Source of the DNA: Candidatus Enterococcus wittei
GTDB taxonomy: Bacteria; Bacillota; Bacilli; Lactobacillales; Enterococcaceae
Direction of reading: 5' to 3'
Assembly: GCF_002140175.1 (NCBI RefSeq)
Contig: NZ_NGMO01000003.1
Location: 633,614-697,613 of the forward strand
DNA length: 64,000 bases
In this document: positions 26,085 through 36,323 of the stretch, in pieces
Position numbering within the stretch: position 1 is the first letter of the stretch
Layout: every line of letters starts with the position of its first letter
The notes under the pieces: generated by a model
The model's input: the letters and a program-made list of their open reading frames with translations, nothing else
Told to the model about the DNA's origin: nothing
Databases searched by the model: none
Translations under genes and position numbers: made by a program

Positions 26085-26792
26085 GTTAATGATACAATGT
26101 ACGACCAGCAACAACCATTTAAAAATTCAGTCCAACGAGTGATCCCACTAGTTTCAGAAAAAGATATGCATCCTTTGTATATTCGTTTTCGCTATCATAG
26201 TGATGAAAATTTCCCAAAAGTCATGGCTGGTGAATGGACACTGGAATATATGCGCACACACCGCATCAGTCAATCTTTAATAGACTTAGGATACCCCACG
26301 ATTTCAGAAGAAAAAGGACTTTATTTCCAACAAGTCTATGAAGAGGAGTTAGCGAATATTTGTCTTCATCAAGAAGTAAAGAAAACATTGGATTTTTTAA
26401 AGGAAAAAAATATTCCAATGGGAATCATTACGAACGGACCGACCGATCATCAAACAAAAAAATTAGCACAGCTTCAATTGGCGAACTGGATACCTTCCCA
26501 TTGTATGATCGTTTCTCAAGCAACTGGCTTTCAAAAACCTGACAAAGAAATCTTTCAACTTGCAGAGAAGAACTTTAACATGTCGGCTTCAGAAACTCTT
26601 TATGTAGGGGATAATTACGACAATGATGTTTTAGGAGCAAAAGGAGCAAATTGGCATACACTATGGTTCAATCATCGGAAACGGACAGTTGGTGATAAAA
26701 CAGCTTGTGATGTAGAAATCGAGGAATTCAACCAACTACTGCCTAAAATCAAAGAGCTTATCAACGAAAGTCATTCTGTTGATTGCAACTAA
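26085..26792 (+). CDS. HAD-superfamily hydrolase, N-terminus lost at the artificial junction
   Basis: Of a protein of about 245 residues, the 235 after the junction are real. The first visible residues VNDTMYDQ are the tail of motif I, normally DxNDT or DxDDT, so the nucleophilic aspartate and some 8-10 residues are missing. Motif II (IITNGPTDHQ), the lysine of motif III (FQKPDKE) and motif IV (YVGDNYDNDVLGAK) are intact. It resembles YjjG/YfnB-type 5'-nucleotidases that clear noncanonical nucleotides. The apparent GTG start giving MYKRQ is translated adapter. Confidence 0.9.
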   Translation, partial: VNDTMYDQQQPFKNSVQRVIPLVSEKDMHPLYIRFRYHSDENFPKVMAGEWTLEYMRTHRISQSLIDLGYPTISEEKGLYFQQVYEEELANICLHQEVKKTLDFLKEKNIPMGIITNGPTDHQTKKLAQLQLANWIPSHCMIVSQATGFQKPDKEIFQLAEKNFNMSASETLYVGDNYDNDVLGAKGANWHTLWFNHRKRTVGDKTACDVEIEEFNQLLPKIKELINESHSVDCN

Positions 26793-26987
26793 AAAAACAT
26801 TGACATTGTCTTGATATGTTATCTAAAACTCGCTAAAATTTAGATTTGTTTTTTTACGTGTACTTAGATCTATGACACCTAATCGTTACTTTCAATTCGG
26901 ATAATAGATAAATTTTGTACCAACTAAAAAATCAAAATAGAATAAAAACGAATCTACACTCTTTTAAAAGGAATAGTGTATAAAAAT

Positions 26988-27043
26988 AAAGACATAGAAT
27001 CACGAAAATAGGAAAAGCTTTTTCGTGATTCTATGTCTTTTTT
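26988..27043. terminator. Bidirectional terminator between the HAD and SNF2 genes
   Basis: AAAGACATAGAATCACGAAAA pairs perfectly (21 bp) with TTTTCGTGATTCTATGTCTTT, flanked by A and T runs. The rest of 26793-27184 holds only a short inverted repeat (TACACT/AGTGTA near 26955-26980). Confidence 0.85.
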
Positions 27044-27184
27044 CTCCAAAAATCAATGCATAATCACAACTACTTTATCTATTGAAACAAAATGATGATC
27101 GATTTATGAACAGGGAAATGTAAAAGTAGCACTTACATGATCAACCTTTTTTTACTCTCTTACCAAAGTGTTGATTCATTCGCT

Positions 27185-30100
27185 TTATTCTTCCAAATCC
27201 CCAATACTTAAAATCAAACGGATATCCTCTTCCGTCAGTTTTGTTAGCTGTTCTTCATTACCTAAAATGACTTTTTGGAACAATTCTCGTTTTTCTTGCT
27301 GTAAAGAATTCATCCTTTCTTCGATTGTTCCTTCTGCGATCATCCGCCATACTTCTACCACATTTTTTTGACCAATACGATGTGCTCGTCCAGCCGCCTG
27401 TTCTTCAATTGCCGGATTCCACCAAAGATCATAAAGGATAACAGTATCCGCTCCTGTTAGATTTAAGCCGGTTCCTCCTGCTTTAAGAGAGATCAAGAAG
27501 ACATCTTTTTCTCCCTCATTAAAGGCATCGACCATCGTTAGACGATCTTTCGACTTCGTACTTCCTCTTAGATAAAATGTACTAATCCCTAAATCGTTTA
27601 ACTCTTGTTCTAGAATCGTCAACATACCTGTAAATTGAGAAAACAGTAAAACGCGTCGATTGTTCTCTTTAGCAGCAAGTAACAAGTCTCTTACTTGCTC
27701 TAATTTACCAGAACCGCCTTGATAGTCTTCAATAAACAAGCGTGGATCACAACAAATCTGCCGTAATCTAGTCAACCCAGCTAAAATACCGATTCGGTTT
27801 TTCTTGAAGGACTCAGAATCCATAGAAGAAATTTCTTCTCGCATTTGTCTTAAATAAGCCAAATATACTGTCTTTTGTTCTTCAGTTAAAGCAGAATAAA
27901 GATTCATTTCTGTTTTTTCAGGAAGATCTTGCAATACCGTTTGCTTGTCTCTTCGCAAGACAAAGGGGCGAATCATTTGTGCAATTTCTTCTGTCGTAAG
28001 CTCTCTAAAACGTGTACGATTCGGAAAGAATCCTGGCATGATCGTTGCAAAAAGAGACCACAATTCTTCAAGATTATTCTCTATCGGAGTTCCACTTAAA
28101 GCAAAGCGTTGCGGAACTTTTAATTCTCGCAGTGCTTGGGCTGTTTTTGTTCCACTATTCTTAACCATTTGCGCTTCGTCAAGGATAAGGTAATTGATTT
28201 CAGAAGATTGATATTCCGTTAGATCTTGACGTAGACTAGCATATGAAGTCACTCGGATATCAACTGGGTCTGCCAATAAGTTTTCTCTTTCTTTCTTATT
28301 TCCGTTGATTACTTGTACACTTAATGTAGGAGCAAATTTTTTAACTTCGGCTTGCCAGTTATAGATCAAACTTGCTGGTGCAACGATCACGGCAGATAAG
28401 TTTCCTTTTTCTTCTTTTTCAGATAATAAGAATGCAATAGTCTGTAAGGTTTTCCCTAATCCCATCTCATCTGCTAGTATTCCTCCAAATTGATAATGTC
28501 CCAGCATCTTCAACCATTGGAAACCATGTTTTTGGTAATCACGTAACTGTGCTTGTAATGTTTTTGGTAATTCTACTTGATAATTTGTCGGATCGATCAA
28601 ATCACGGATCATTTGTTGGAAAGATTCCCCAAACGTTGCATTGCTACCCGCCAGTTTCTCTTGGATCATCAAACCTTGGTTTTTAGGAACCTGAATAATT
28701 CCATCTTCTGAATGGATCGACTCTCTGAATTGTTGTAATATCTGACTTGTTTGTTGGAATTCTTCAGAATCAAATGATAATACTTGGCCGTTTTCTAGTG
28801 TATAAAATGCATCATTTCGCAACAAGCTCTGTAAAACACTATCGATTTCTTGTTCGTTGATCCCTGTGACATCAAAACGAATATCCAGCCATGAACCAGT
28901 TTCTTCTACGTCAATTTTTGGCTGATGTTTTTGCGCATCCAAATACAATTCACGTAATTTTTTACCAATACGAACTTCACCAAATTGTCGAAAGACTGCT
29001 AATTCCGTTCGGAAAAAAGCGTATAATTCTTCTTTTTCTGGCAAAATGCGCTCATAGCCTGTTTCGTTTTTTTGATAACGGTACATTCGGAACAGATCAA
29101 GCACTCGCTCTTCTTGCGCCTTATCTCTTAAAATTTCAGTTGTTTGATCTTGTGTATTTTCATGTCTCTGATCGGTAGAATATATCACATCTCCATATAC
29201 AAAATCTACGCGAGCTTGGATGTTCCCTTTTAATTTTTTGAATACGAATACGAATTTCACTGGAATATCTTCGACTTCAGCTTTGACTTCATTTGCGACG
29301 TCCACTTCCCCTATTTCTGAGAGAAAAGGTAAAATTTCTTTGAATAAGGAAGATAACTCTTTTTTGTGGAACAACACTTCAGGCGTATCAAAGCGACGCA
29401 TGAGTTGTTTCCACGTCAAATAGATCGTCTGTTGATGTTTTGTCACTTGATAAAACGTCCCTTGATACATTCCCCATTGGTAATGCGATAAGTATAAATC
29501 AAAATCATTCAATGCTTTTAATTGATAGGCTTCGTTCTGTTTCGTCACTGAAAACGCCAGAGGTTTTTCTTTGTCGGAAAACTCAATACTTTGATAATTT
29601 TGCTCATTGATCTGAACTTGCAAACGAGTTGTTTGATTCATTTTCTCCAACAAATATTGGGCTTGTTCAATCGGCAATAGCAAATACCGTTTATCCAATT
29701 TTCCTTTTACTTGAACACCATTTGCGCCTAACAGATGTTGCGTTTGTGCGCAATCCACCAAAGTATCTAAAAGTTGCTGGTCTTCTTGTTGAAATACCTG
29801 TCGTTCTAAACGGAACTGATATTGTTTATTGATGGTGTAGATATTCGCTTCAGTATAATCATGTAAAAAATCATAGATATTTTTAACGATATAGGTCTTT
29901 TTGGCACTGTCCAAAAAACCTACACGTAAAGAAACCGCAAGAATAGATAGTTCCGGATGATATTGATTCGTTTCGATTTGATCAACTTGATAATCAATAA
30001 CTAAAGGAGGTGGTGTTTTAGAAGGTCTTTTCATCTGTAATTTAGAAAATCCTTTTGTGATCAATTCACCTTCACTACTTTTTTTAACTGGTTCAATCAT

Positions 30101-30379
30101 CGGTTGATCATTTTTCATGATTCGAGATAGATTTTTTGAACGCAAATATAATTCCACAGCCACAGTATGCTTACAGTAATGATGTTCTTCCCAGTAAGGA
30201 CATTGACAAAAATCCACTTCTTTAGCTGTCCCATCTAAATCAACTAAATATAATTCACTACCTAATACTTCCGCATGCCAAATTTTTTGTGCTTGATCTG
30301 GGACAACCGATAACACGCGATCTTCTTGCAAGTATTGACGTCCTCTTGCAATAACTTTTTCCGGAATACTCCATTTCAT
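27185..30379 (-). CDS. SNF2-family DEAD/DEAH helicase with SWIM zinc finger
   Basis: A 1064-residue Swi2/Snf2 ATPase. The N-terminus has a SWIM-type zinc motif (CQCPYWEEHHYCKHTV, near residue 60); the C-terminal half has Walker A DEMGLGKTLQ, DEAQ box LILDEAQMVKN, and the helicase C motifs KAGGTGLNLTGAD and QAAGRAHRIGQ. Such proteins move along DNA and remodel protein-DNA complexes. ATG 30379 is preferred, with AGGGGGA 9 bases before it, to an in-frame TTG at 30388. It follows sbcC by 14 bases, implying joint expression with SbcCD. Confidence 0.92.
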   Translation of the reverse strand: MKWSIPEKVIARGRQYLQEDRVLSVVPDQAQKIWHAEVLGSELYLVDLDGTAKEVDFCQCPYWEEHHYCKHTVAVELYLRSKNLSRIMKNDQPMIEPVKKSSEGELITKGFSKLQMKRPSKTPPPLVIDYQVDQIETNQYHPELSILAVSLRVGFLDSAKKTYIVKNIYDFLHDYTEANIYTINKQYQFRLERQVFQQEDQQLLDTLVDCAQTQHLLGANGVQVKGKLDKRYLLLPIEQAQYLLEKMNQTTRLQVQINEQNYQSIEFSDKEKPLAFSVTKQNEAYQLKALNDFDLYLSHYQWGMYQGTFYQVTKHQQTIYLTWKQLMRRFDTPEVLFHKKELSSLFKEILPFLSEIGEVDVANEVKAEVEDIPVKFVFVFKKLKGNIQARVDFVYGDVIYSTDQRHENTQDQTTEILRDKAQEERVLDLFRMYRYQKNETGYERILPEKEELYAFFRTELAVFRQFGEVRIGKKLRELYLDAQKHQPKIDVEETGSWLDIRFDVTGINEQEIDSVLQSLLRNDAFYTLENGQVLSFDSEEFQQTSQILQQFRESIHSEDGIIQVPKNQGLMIQEKLAGSNATFGESFQQMIRDLIDPTNYQVELPKTLQAQLRDYQKHGFQWLKMLGHYQFGGILADEMGLGKTLQTIAFLLSEKEEKGNLSAVIVAPASLIYNWQAEVKKFAPTLSVQVINGNKKERENLLADPVDIRVTSYASLRQDLTEYQSSEINYLILDEAQMVKNSGTKTAQALRELKVPQRFALSGTPIENNLEELWSLFATIMPGFFPNRTRFRELTTEEIAQMIRPFVLRRDKQTVLQDLPEKTEMNLYSALTEEQKTVYLAYLRQMREEISSMDSESFKKNRIGILAGLTRLRQICCDPRLFIEDYQGGSGKLEQVRDLLLAAKENNRRVLLFSQFTGMLTILEQELNDLGISTFYLRGSTKSKDRLTMVDAFNEGEKDVFLISLKAGGTGLNLTGADTVILYDLWWNPAIEEQAAGRAHRIGQKNVVEVWRMIAEGTIEERMNSLQQEKRELFQKVILGNEEQLTKLTEEDIRLILSIGDLEE

Positions 30380-30393
30380 CGTTATCAATCCCC

Positions 30394-33300
30394 CTAGCCA
30401 AAATGATAGCGTATGTGGCTTTGACCGCTACCTTTTGTATCAATTCGTATTTGTTGTAAAATTCGTTCTTTCAGCTCCCTGACATGACTGATAATCCCAA
30501 TCATTCTTCCTTCGCTTTCAACTGTCTCTAAGGCTTCCATTGCCATCTCCAAGGCTTCATCATCTAAAGAGCCGAATCCTTCATCAATAAAGAGTGCTTC
30601 AATAGTGACACCACCAGTTTGAGTTTGGATCACTTCTGCTAAAGATAATGCTAAGGATAACGCTGCAATGAAGCTTTCTCCACCTGATAATGTATGGGAG
30701 CCTCTAGTCATTCCTGCTTCATCATCATAAACATTGATTTCCAGCCCAGTTTTCCCACGATAGCTACCAACCTCATCCGCTAATTCAAACTGATAGCGAC
30801 TTTTGGTCAATCGTTTGAGATGCATGTTGGCTACTTGCAAAACTTCTTGCAAATATACTTGTAAGACATATCGTTCTAGGCTGGTCTTTTTCGGGTTCTC
30901 GCCATTCATTGTTTGTGACAATTGCTGTAATTGGACCAATTCATCTAATTGCTGTTGACTTTTTTTGTAACGCAAAGTAAAGTCTGTCATGATCTTTTGA
31001 TTGTGCTTATATTGTTCTTGCAAACGATAGATCATCGCTTGTTGATTTTCGATGGTCGATTTAACTGAATCGATCTGAGAACTGATTTCTTCTAATGATT
31101 GTATTGTTTCATCAAATTGCACATTTTTCAATTGATTCAATCGTGTAGTAATAATCAACTGTTGCTCTTGATATTCACTCACTACTTTTTTATCCTGTTC
31201 GTATATCACCTTTTGATTGAGTCTCTCCATTATTTCTGCTTGCGTAGCAAAATAGTTTTGCTGGCTCAAGTAATGGTCGATCTTCTCTTGCTCTTGTTCA
31301 ATCTGGCTAGATGTTTTTTTGCTTTGTTGTGAAAGTGTCGCTACTTGACTTTCTAAAACTGCTATCTTTTGTTTTAGTGCATCGCCTCGTGATTTTTCTT
31401 TTGTTAGCTTATCCACTTCGTTTTGTATTTGAGTTTCTAATCCTGCTACTTCTTCTTCCAAAATGTTAGTTTCAATCCCTGAAAGTTGATTATTCAAGCT
31501 GTTGACTTCTCCTTGCATCTGTTGAAGTACTTCGCTGACACTTGCTTTTTGTTTTTCTAATACCAACTGTTCTTGCTTGAATGTTTGTCCCTCTTCTTCC
31601 AAGGATAGCTGTTCTTGTTTCGCGTTTTTCAGCTGTAACATTTGTTTGTCGATCGATTGCTTGACTTCCTTCACTACTTTGACGATAGGATCCAGTGAAG
31701 TAGTATGAAACACCTGAAACAAGCATTTGTTTATTTCTTCTTCCAATTGTGCCAAAAGTTGTTGATTTTCAGTTTGTTTTTGTATGTTTACTTCGATTTG
31801 TTGTTGGATCTTTGTTGCTTCTGTTTCTTTTCGACCTATTTCCTGATGTAATTGTTCAACGGATTTTTCTGTCTTATTTACTTTTTCTTCCAAATTAGCC
31901 AATGTCTCATACGATAAATCACTTACCCCATGTGCGATTGGGTGTTCTGTAGACCCACACACCGGACAAGGCTCTCCAGGTATAAGCAAAGCTTGTAACT
32001 TTGCAATTTGTTTTTTTGCCCAGTCACTTTTTTGTTGTGTCATTATCTTCGTTTGTTCGTCTAAGCGTTGACGGCTTTCAGCTAACTGCGCGTTGATCGT
32101 CTGCTGTTGTTCGTCAAAAATCTTTTGTTCTTTTTCTAATTGTATTTGCTCTTGCTGCTTGTCTGTATAACGCTGTTCTTCTTGTTTTAACCGTTCATAG
32201 ATTAGACGTTGTTCCTGTAATATTTCTTGCTGATTTAAGGTTTCTTGAATCATCTGTTGTTTTTGTTGATTTGTTGATTGCTGTTGGATCAACTGTTCAA
32301 TTTTCTCTTGTATCCCTTGGCTCTCTTTTTTGTGAAGGAGTAGTTCTTTCTGAACTTGTTGATATTTTTTAGCCAGCGGAATCAAGCGTTGTTTTTCTAA
32401 AAGGGTTTGCTGAATCGTTTCCACTACTTTTTGTTGTTCTGTACGTGTTTTTCCCTGTTTTTGCCATTTTTGATATAGGAAAGTTGCTTCGCTTAGTTGG
32501 TCGGTCAACTGCTTAATTTTTTCTTTTTGGTCGATTTGTTCTTCTTGATATTCTTGTATACGTTCGATCGGTAATAGGAGTTTTTGGGCTTCTTCATAGT
32601 GTTTCAGCCATTCTTGCTTCTTTGCTATCTCCTGTGCTTGCTCGGTTAATTTTTGCTGTTTTGTTAATAGTTCTTGCTTTTCTATCAGTGCTTCTTTTTG
32701 TGATTGCCCACGATAATAAATCGTTTCTAATTCTTTTTGTTCATTTTTAAGACTGATAAGTTTTTCTTTTTCTTGAGTGATCTCTTCATTAATTTGTTCT
32801 TGCTGGATTTTCCAGTGAGAGATGGTCATTTCAAATCCGGAACTTTCCTCTTCTAGTCTATCATTCTCATAAGGAAGGAACTGTTTTTCTAACAACAATA
32901 GCTCTTGTTCCAAATGATCCAACTGTTTCTGTTGATTTTTGGCTTTTTCTTTTAATTGTTCATTGAATTGTTGGAAAAATTGTGTGCCAAACAAATGACG
33001 TAAGACGATCTCTTTTTCACTACTAGAAGAAATCAAAAAATTACGAAACTCTCCTTGTGGCAATAACACGATTTGGGAAAACTGTTTCGCATCTAAATTG
33101 AGCAATTCTTTGATTGTTTGATCAACTTCACTACGTTTTGTCAATTGACGGAGTTCTTTTCCTTTTTCATCGAAAATCGTTAAACTTACTTTTGCTGCTT
33201 GTTTTCTCATCCCCTCACCTTTGCGTTTGGCTAACATTTGCTCAGGTTTACGTTCGATTTCATACCTAAATTGATGATGTTCAAATGAGAAAAAAACACT

Positions 33301-33528
33301 CGTTTCTTCTTCCGGTGTAGCAAATAATGAACGCATTTCTTTACCAGAGCGCAACCGTCCAGAAGTTTCGCCAAATAAAGCATAGGTCATACCATCAAAG
33401 ATCGTGGTTTTACCGGCACCTGTTTTTCCAGTGATCAAAAAAAGCGCAGCTTGAGACAACTTGGAGAAATCAATCGTTTCATTGATAAATGGACCGAAAT
33501 TTTTGAGTTGTAACGTTTGTGGTTTCAT
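30394..33528 (-). CDS. sbcC: SbcC, ATPase subunit of the SbcCD nuclease
   Basis: The 1044 residues show the SMC-like Rad50 layout: N-terminal Walker A GKTGAGKTTIFDG near residue 34, long glutamine-rich coiled coils, a zinc hook CPVCGSTEHP near the middle, then LSGGESFIAALSLALS and the Walker B FIDEGFGSLDDEA. With SbcD it opens hairpins and cuts blocked DNA ends. It is 6 bases downstream of sbcD. Confidence 0.96.
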   Translation of the reverse strand: MKPQTLQLKNFGPFINETIDFSKLSQAALFLITGKTGAGKTTIFDGMTYALFGETSGRLRSGKEMRSLFATPEEETSVFFSFEHHQFRYEIERKPEQMLAKRKGEGMRKQAAKVSLTIFDEKGKELRQLTKRSEVDQTIKELLNLDAKQFSQIVLLPQGEFRNFLISSSSEKEIVLRHLFGTQFFQQFNEQLKEKAKNQQKQLDHLEQELLLLEKQFLPYENDRLEEESSGFEMTISHWKIQQEQINEEITQEKEKLISLKNEQKELETIYYRGQSQKEALIEKQELLTKQQKLTEQAQEIAKKQEWLKHYEEAQKLLLPIERIQEYQEEQIDQKEKIKQLTDQLSEATFLYQKWQKQGKTRTEQQKVVETIQQTLLEKQRLIPLAKKYQQVQKELLLHKKESQGIQEKIEQLIQQQSTNQQKQQMIQETLNQQEILQEQRLIYERLKQEEQRYTDKQQEQIQLEKEQKIFDEQQQTINAQLAESRQRLDEQTKIMTQQKSDWAKKQIAKLQALLIPGEPCPVCGSTEHPIAHGVSDLSYETLANLEEKVNKTEKSVEQLHQEIGRKETEATKIQQQIEVNIQKQTENQQLLAQLEEEINKCLFQVFHTTSLDPIVKVVKEVKQSIDKQMLQLKNAKQEQLSLEEEGQTFKQEQLVLEKQKASVSEVLQQMQGEVNSLNNQLSGIETNILEEEVAGLETQIQNEVDKLTKEKSRGDALKQKIAVLESQVATLSQQSKKTSSQIEQEQEKIDHYLSQQNYFATQAEIMERLNQKVIYEQDKKVVSEYQEQQLIITTRLNQLKNVQFDETIQSLEEISSQIDSVKSTIENQQAMIYRLQEQYKHNQKIMTDFTLRYKKSQQQLDELVQLQQLSQTMNGENPKKTSLERYVLQVYLQEVLQVANMHLKRLTKSRYQFELADEVGSYRGKTGLEINVYDDEAGMTRGSHTLSGGESFIAALSLALSLAEVIQTQTGGVTIEALFIDEGFGSLDDEALEMAMEALETVESEGRMIGIISHVRELKERILQQIRIDTKGSGQSHIRYHFG

Positions 33529-33534
33529 TCCTGA

Positions 33535-34653
33535 TCATTCCGTTTCTATAAGTTCTTGCAATGTTTCTTCAAGCCATTGTTCTTGGCGATCTGTTAGTTG
33601 TTCTTCGACCATCTCTGTGAAGAAATTTTCAGCTAATTTTTTAGGATCTTTCATCTCGATCTTTTTTCGTTTGATTTTGGTTTCATTTCGTCCATTCACC
33701 CGTTCGATCCCTAAAATTCTCGGATAGATCTTTCTTAACTGATTCATCATATTAGGGATAATTGCACGATCTTTTAAATAGATCTGCAAATAATTTTCAG
33801 TATGGATTGCTTGATAAAATTCTGGATCCAGCAATTCTTTAAAACTAGCAGTTACTTCTTCGATGTCATATAAAGGGGTGATTTCTTGAAAATCTAAAGA
33901 TAATCCCTCTGCCAAGTCTACGATCCAGACACCTTTTTTTTGATTGATTTCAGAAAGAGAAAATTTGATCGGCGATCCGCTATAACGAGCATTTTCTTGC
34001 CGTAATGCTCCTTGATGATGAAGATGACCTAATGCCACATAATCAAAAGGGGCAAGCAACTCTCCAGGTACTGCATCCAATCCCCCCACCTCGATTTTTG
34101 TTTCAGAATCGCTTTTCGTACTTCCTGCGACAAAAAAATGACTGATCAACACTTGTTTTTTTTCTGGATCAAAGGCCTCTTGCATTTTTGAAATGACCCT
34201 TTCCATTGCTTGCTGAACCGTTCGAATCCCATCATCTTCAAAATAAAGCCTTGCAGAAATTGGTTCAAAATAAGGTAATAAGAAAAATTGTGTTTCTTTG
34301 AACTCAATAGGTTCGAAAGCATCTTCAAAACGCGTTTGTAAAAAATAATTAGTATGACTAAACCAGTCTGAACCAGCTGACAAGCGGATACTACTATCAT
34401 GATTGCCCGAAATCGCAAAAATCGGGAACTTCTCTTTTAAGTTCCACTCGATCATTAAATCATTATAGAGCTTAATTGCTTCCACTGCTGGTACACTGCG
34501 ATCATATAAATCACCAGCTATCACGATCGCATCCACATTTTCTTTTTTAGCAATCGTCAAAATTTCAGCTAATGCATATTGTTGCTCTTTTAGTAAATCG
34601 TATCCTTGTAACTTTTTCCCTATATGCCAATCAGCTGTATGTAAAAAACGCAT
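33535..34653 (-). CDS. sbcD: SbcD, nuclease subunit of SbcCD
   Basis: A Mre11-type metallophosphoesterase of 372 residues: HTADWHIGKKL, IAGDLYDRSVP, AISGNHDS and ALGHLHHQG carry the metal ligands in order. First gene of the sbcD-sbcC-SNF2 unit. Confidence 0.96.
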   Translation of the reverse strand: MRFLHTADWHIGKKLQGYDLLKEQQYALAEILTIAKKENVDAIVIAGDLYDRSVPAVEAIKLYNDLMIEWNLKEKFPIFAISGNHDSSIRLSAGSDWFSHTNYFLQTRFEDAFEPIEFKETQFFLLPYFEPISARLYFEDDGIRTVQQAMERVISKMQEAFDPEKKQVLISHFFVAGSTKSDSETKIEVGGLDAVPGELLAPFDYVALGHLHHQGALRQENARYSGSPIKFSLSEINQKKGVWIVDLAEGLSLDFQEITPLYDIEEVTASFKELLDPEFYQAIHTENYLQIYLKDRAIIPNMMNQLRKIYPRILGIERVNGRNETKIKRKKIEMKDPKKLAENFFTEMVEEQLTDRQEQWLEETLQELIETE

Positions 34654-34744
34654 ATCATCACCTCAAAAATTTCCTTCTTACTATTATAACACTTCCCCCA
34701 AAGACATGACACCTGAGTTCGCTTATAAATCGGTTGTTTTACCA

Positions 34745-34809
34745 CAAAAAAAGGCAGTAAAGAAACGCTTCCTTCGGTATTACACCAAGAGGAAGCAATT
34801 CTTTACTGC
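34745..34809 (-). terminator. Terminator of plsC
   Basis: GCAGTAAAGAA (34754-34764) and TTCTTTACTGC (34799-34809) pair perfectly, with inner pairing of GCTTCC/GGAAGC; a run of seven T follows on the minus strand. It separates plsC from sbcD. Confidence 0.85.
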
Positions 34810-34829
34810 TTCTAAAAAAGCATCAACGG

Positions 34830-35462
34830 CTAAGATTCATTCTTTTTTTGGATTTCATATTTGAAATCAGGATTGACTTCTTTGTCCAATTGATCAAATG
34901 CAGCTTGTGTTCTACGCTCGATCTCTGCCATTCCTTCTTTATCTGTTTTTTTGATATCTGATAAATCGATTGGTTCACCAAATCGGATTGTTACACGTTT
35001 ACGTTTAAATAAATCACCCAAAGTCAATGGTCCTTGGTAAACGGCAGGTACGATTTTGGCTTTCGACATTCTTGAAATCAGAGCCATTCCACCTTTTAAA
35101 TCGGTCGCATGTCTTGTTCCACTTGGAAACATGATCAAACCTAAGTCAGTGGATTTCAAAATTTTCACCGGTGTTTTGATGGCACTTGGTCCAGGATTAT
35201 CTCTTTTGACTGGAAATGCATTCGCATGGATCAAAATAAAACGTAATACTGGATTTTTGAATAATTCTTCTTTCGCCATAAAACTGAATTCCTTCGGTGA
35301 TGCAGCTACAGCTAGATACAAGGGGTCCCACCAAGTACGGTGTGGTGCCACTAGTATGTAATTTTCGTCTTTCGGTAAGACTTCCTTATTCTCGTAACGG
35401 GCATTCCCATTGATGATTGCTAAAATCACCCTGACGACCCCGCGCATAAATCGATAGAACAT
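34830..35462 (-). CDS. plsC: 1-acyl-sn-glycerol-3-phosphate acyltransferase (PlsC family)
   Basis: A membrane-bound acyltransferase that adds the second fatty acid during phosphatidic acid synthesis. The HxxxxD catalytic motif is HRTWWD near residue 42, and FPSGTRHA (motif III) follows near 117. The 210 residues start with a hydrophobic membrane segment. Single gene, divergent from trmN6. Confidence 0.9.
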   Translation of the reverse strand: MFYRFMRGVVRVILAIINGNARYENKEVLPKDENYILVAPHRTWWDPLYLAVAASPKEFSFMAKEELFKNPVLRFILIHANAFPVKRDNPGPSAIKTPVKILKSTDLGLIMFPSGTRHATDLKGGMALISRMSKAKIVPAVYQGPLTLGDLFKRKRVTIRFGEPIDLSDIKKTDKEGMAEIERRTQAAFDQLDKEVNPDFKYEIQKKNES

Positions 35463-35525
35463 GTTCTCTTCCTTTCTTTCTTGTTCCTATAGTATGCCCA
35501 AAAATACCCAGTTTGACAAGTTCTC

Positions 35526-35554
35526 TTGGTTCTTTTTACAAAAAATAGTATACT
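35526..35554 (+). promoter_or_regulatory. Promoter of trmN6
   Basis: TTGGTT and TATACT are exactly 17 bases apart, 35 bases before the chosen ATG. Confidence 0.6.
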
Positions 35555-35588
35555 ACATACGATTAGTTTTTTCATTTGGAGGGATCAA

Positions 35589-36323
35589 ATGCTTCACGAA
35601 AACGAACGTATTGACCAATTATATGCAGAAGATATTCAAATCATCCAAAGCTCGCAAGTCTTTTCTTTTTCTTTAGATGCTGTTTTGCTTGCCAACTTTG
35701 CACGACTACCAAAGAATGGCCAAATCGTGGATTTATGTGCAGGCAATGGCGCAGTGGGTCTTTTTTTAAGTAAACGCACCAATGCACAAATCGATGCGAT
35801 CGAATTGCAACCTCGTTTAGCCGACATGGCAAGACGCAGTGTCGCATTAAATCATTTAGAGCAGCAAATCACGGTACATACACTTGATTTGAAAGACAGT
35901 TTGTCTGTAGTTAGACATGATTCCTGTGATGTCGTTGTCTGTAATCCGCCTTACTTTAAAGGTTTACCCACAAATAAAAAAAATCCCAATGAATATCTCG
36001 CAATTGCTAGACATGAGATCCACACCACGCTCGAAGAAGTGATCGCAACCGCTGGGAGATTATTAAAAACGACTGGTCGACTCGCACTTGTCCATCGTCC
36101 TGATCGTTTTTTAGAGATCATCAACATTATGCAAGCTTGCAAGATCGCACCAAAGCGTGTCCAATTTATTTATCCTAAAGCCGGTAAAGAAGCCAATATC
36201 TTGTTAGTAGAAGGCATCAAACAAGGAAAGTTAGATGGTTTCAAAATTGCTCCTCCTTTGTTCACTTATGACGAAGAAGGAAATTATACAGCAGAAATTC
36301 GTGAAATCCTATATGGCAAATAA
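35589..36323 (+). CDS. trmN6: tRNA1(Val) (adenine-37-N6)-methyltransferase family protein
   Basis: A class I methyltransferase with SAM motif VDLCAGNGAVGLF near residue 45 and the catalytic NPPYFKG near 116, typical of N6-adenine enzymes of the YfiC/TrmN6 group. ATG 35589 follows GGAGGG with good spacing and gives 244 residues; the frame upstream overlaps the promoter. It overlaps the next gene by 11 bases, as in Bacillus yabB-yazA. Confidence 0.9.
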   Translation: MLHENERIDQLYAEDIQIIQSSQVFSFSLDAVLLANFARLPKNGQIVDLCAGNGAVGLFLSKRTNAQIDAIELQPRLADMARRSVALNHLEQQITVHTLDLKDSLSVVRHDSCDVVVCNPPYFKGLPTNKKNPNEYLAIARHEIHTTLEEVIATAGRLLKTTGRLALVHRPDRFLEIINIMQACKIAPKRVQFIYPKAGKEANILLVEGIKQGKLDGFKIAPPLFTYDEEGNYTAEIREILYGK

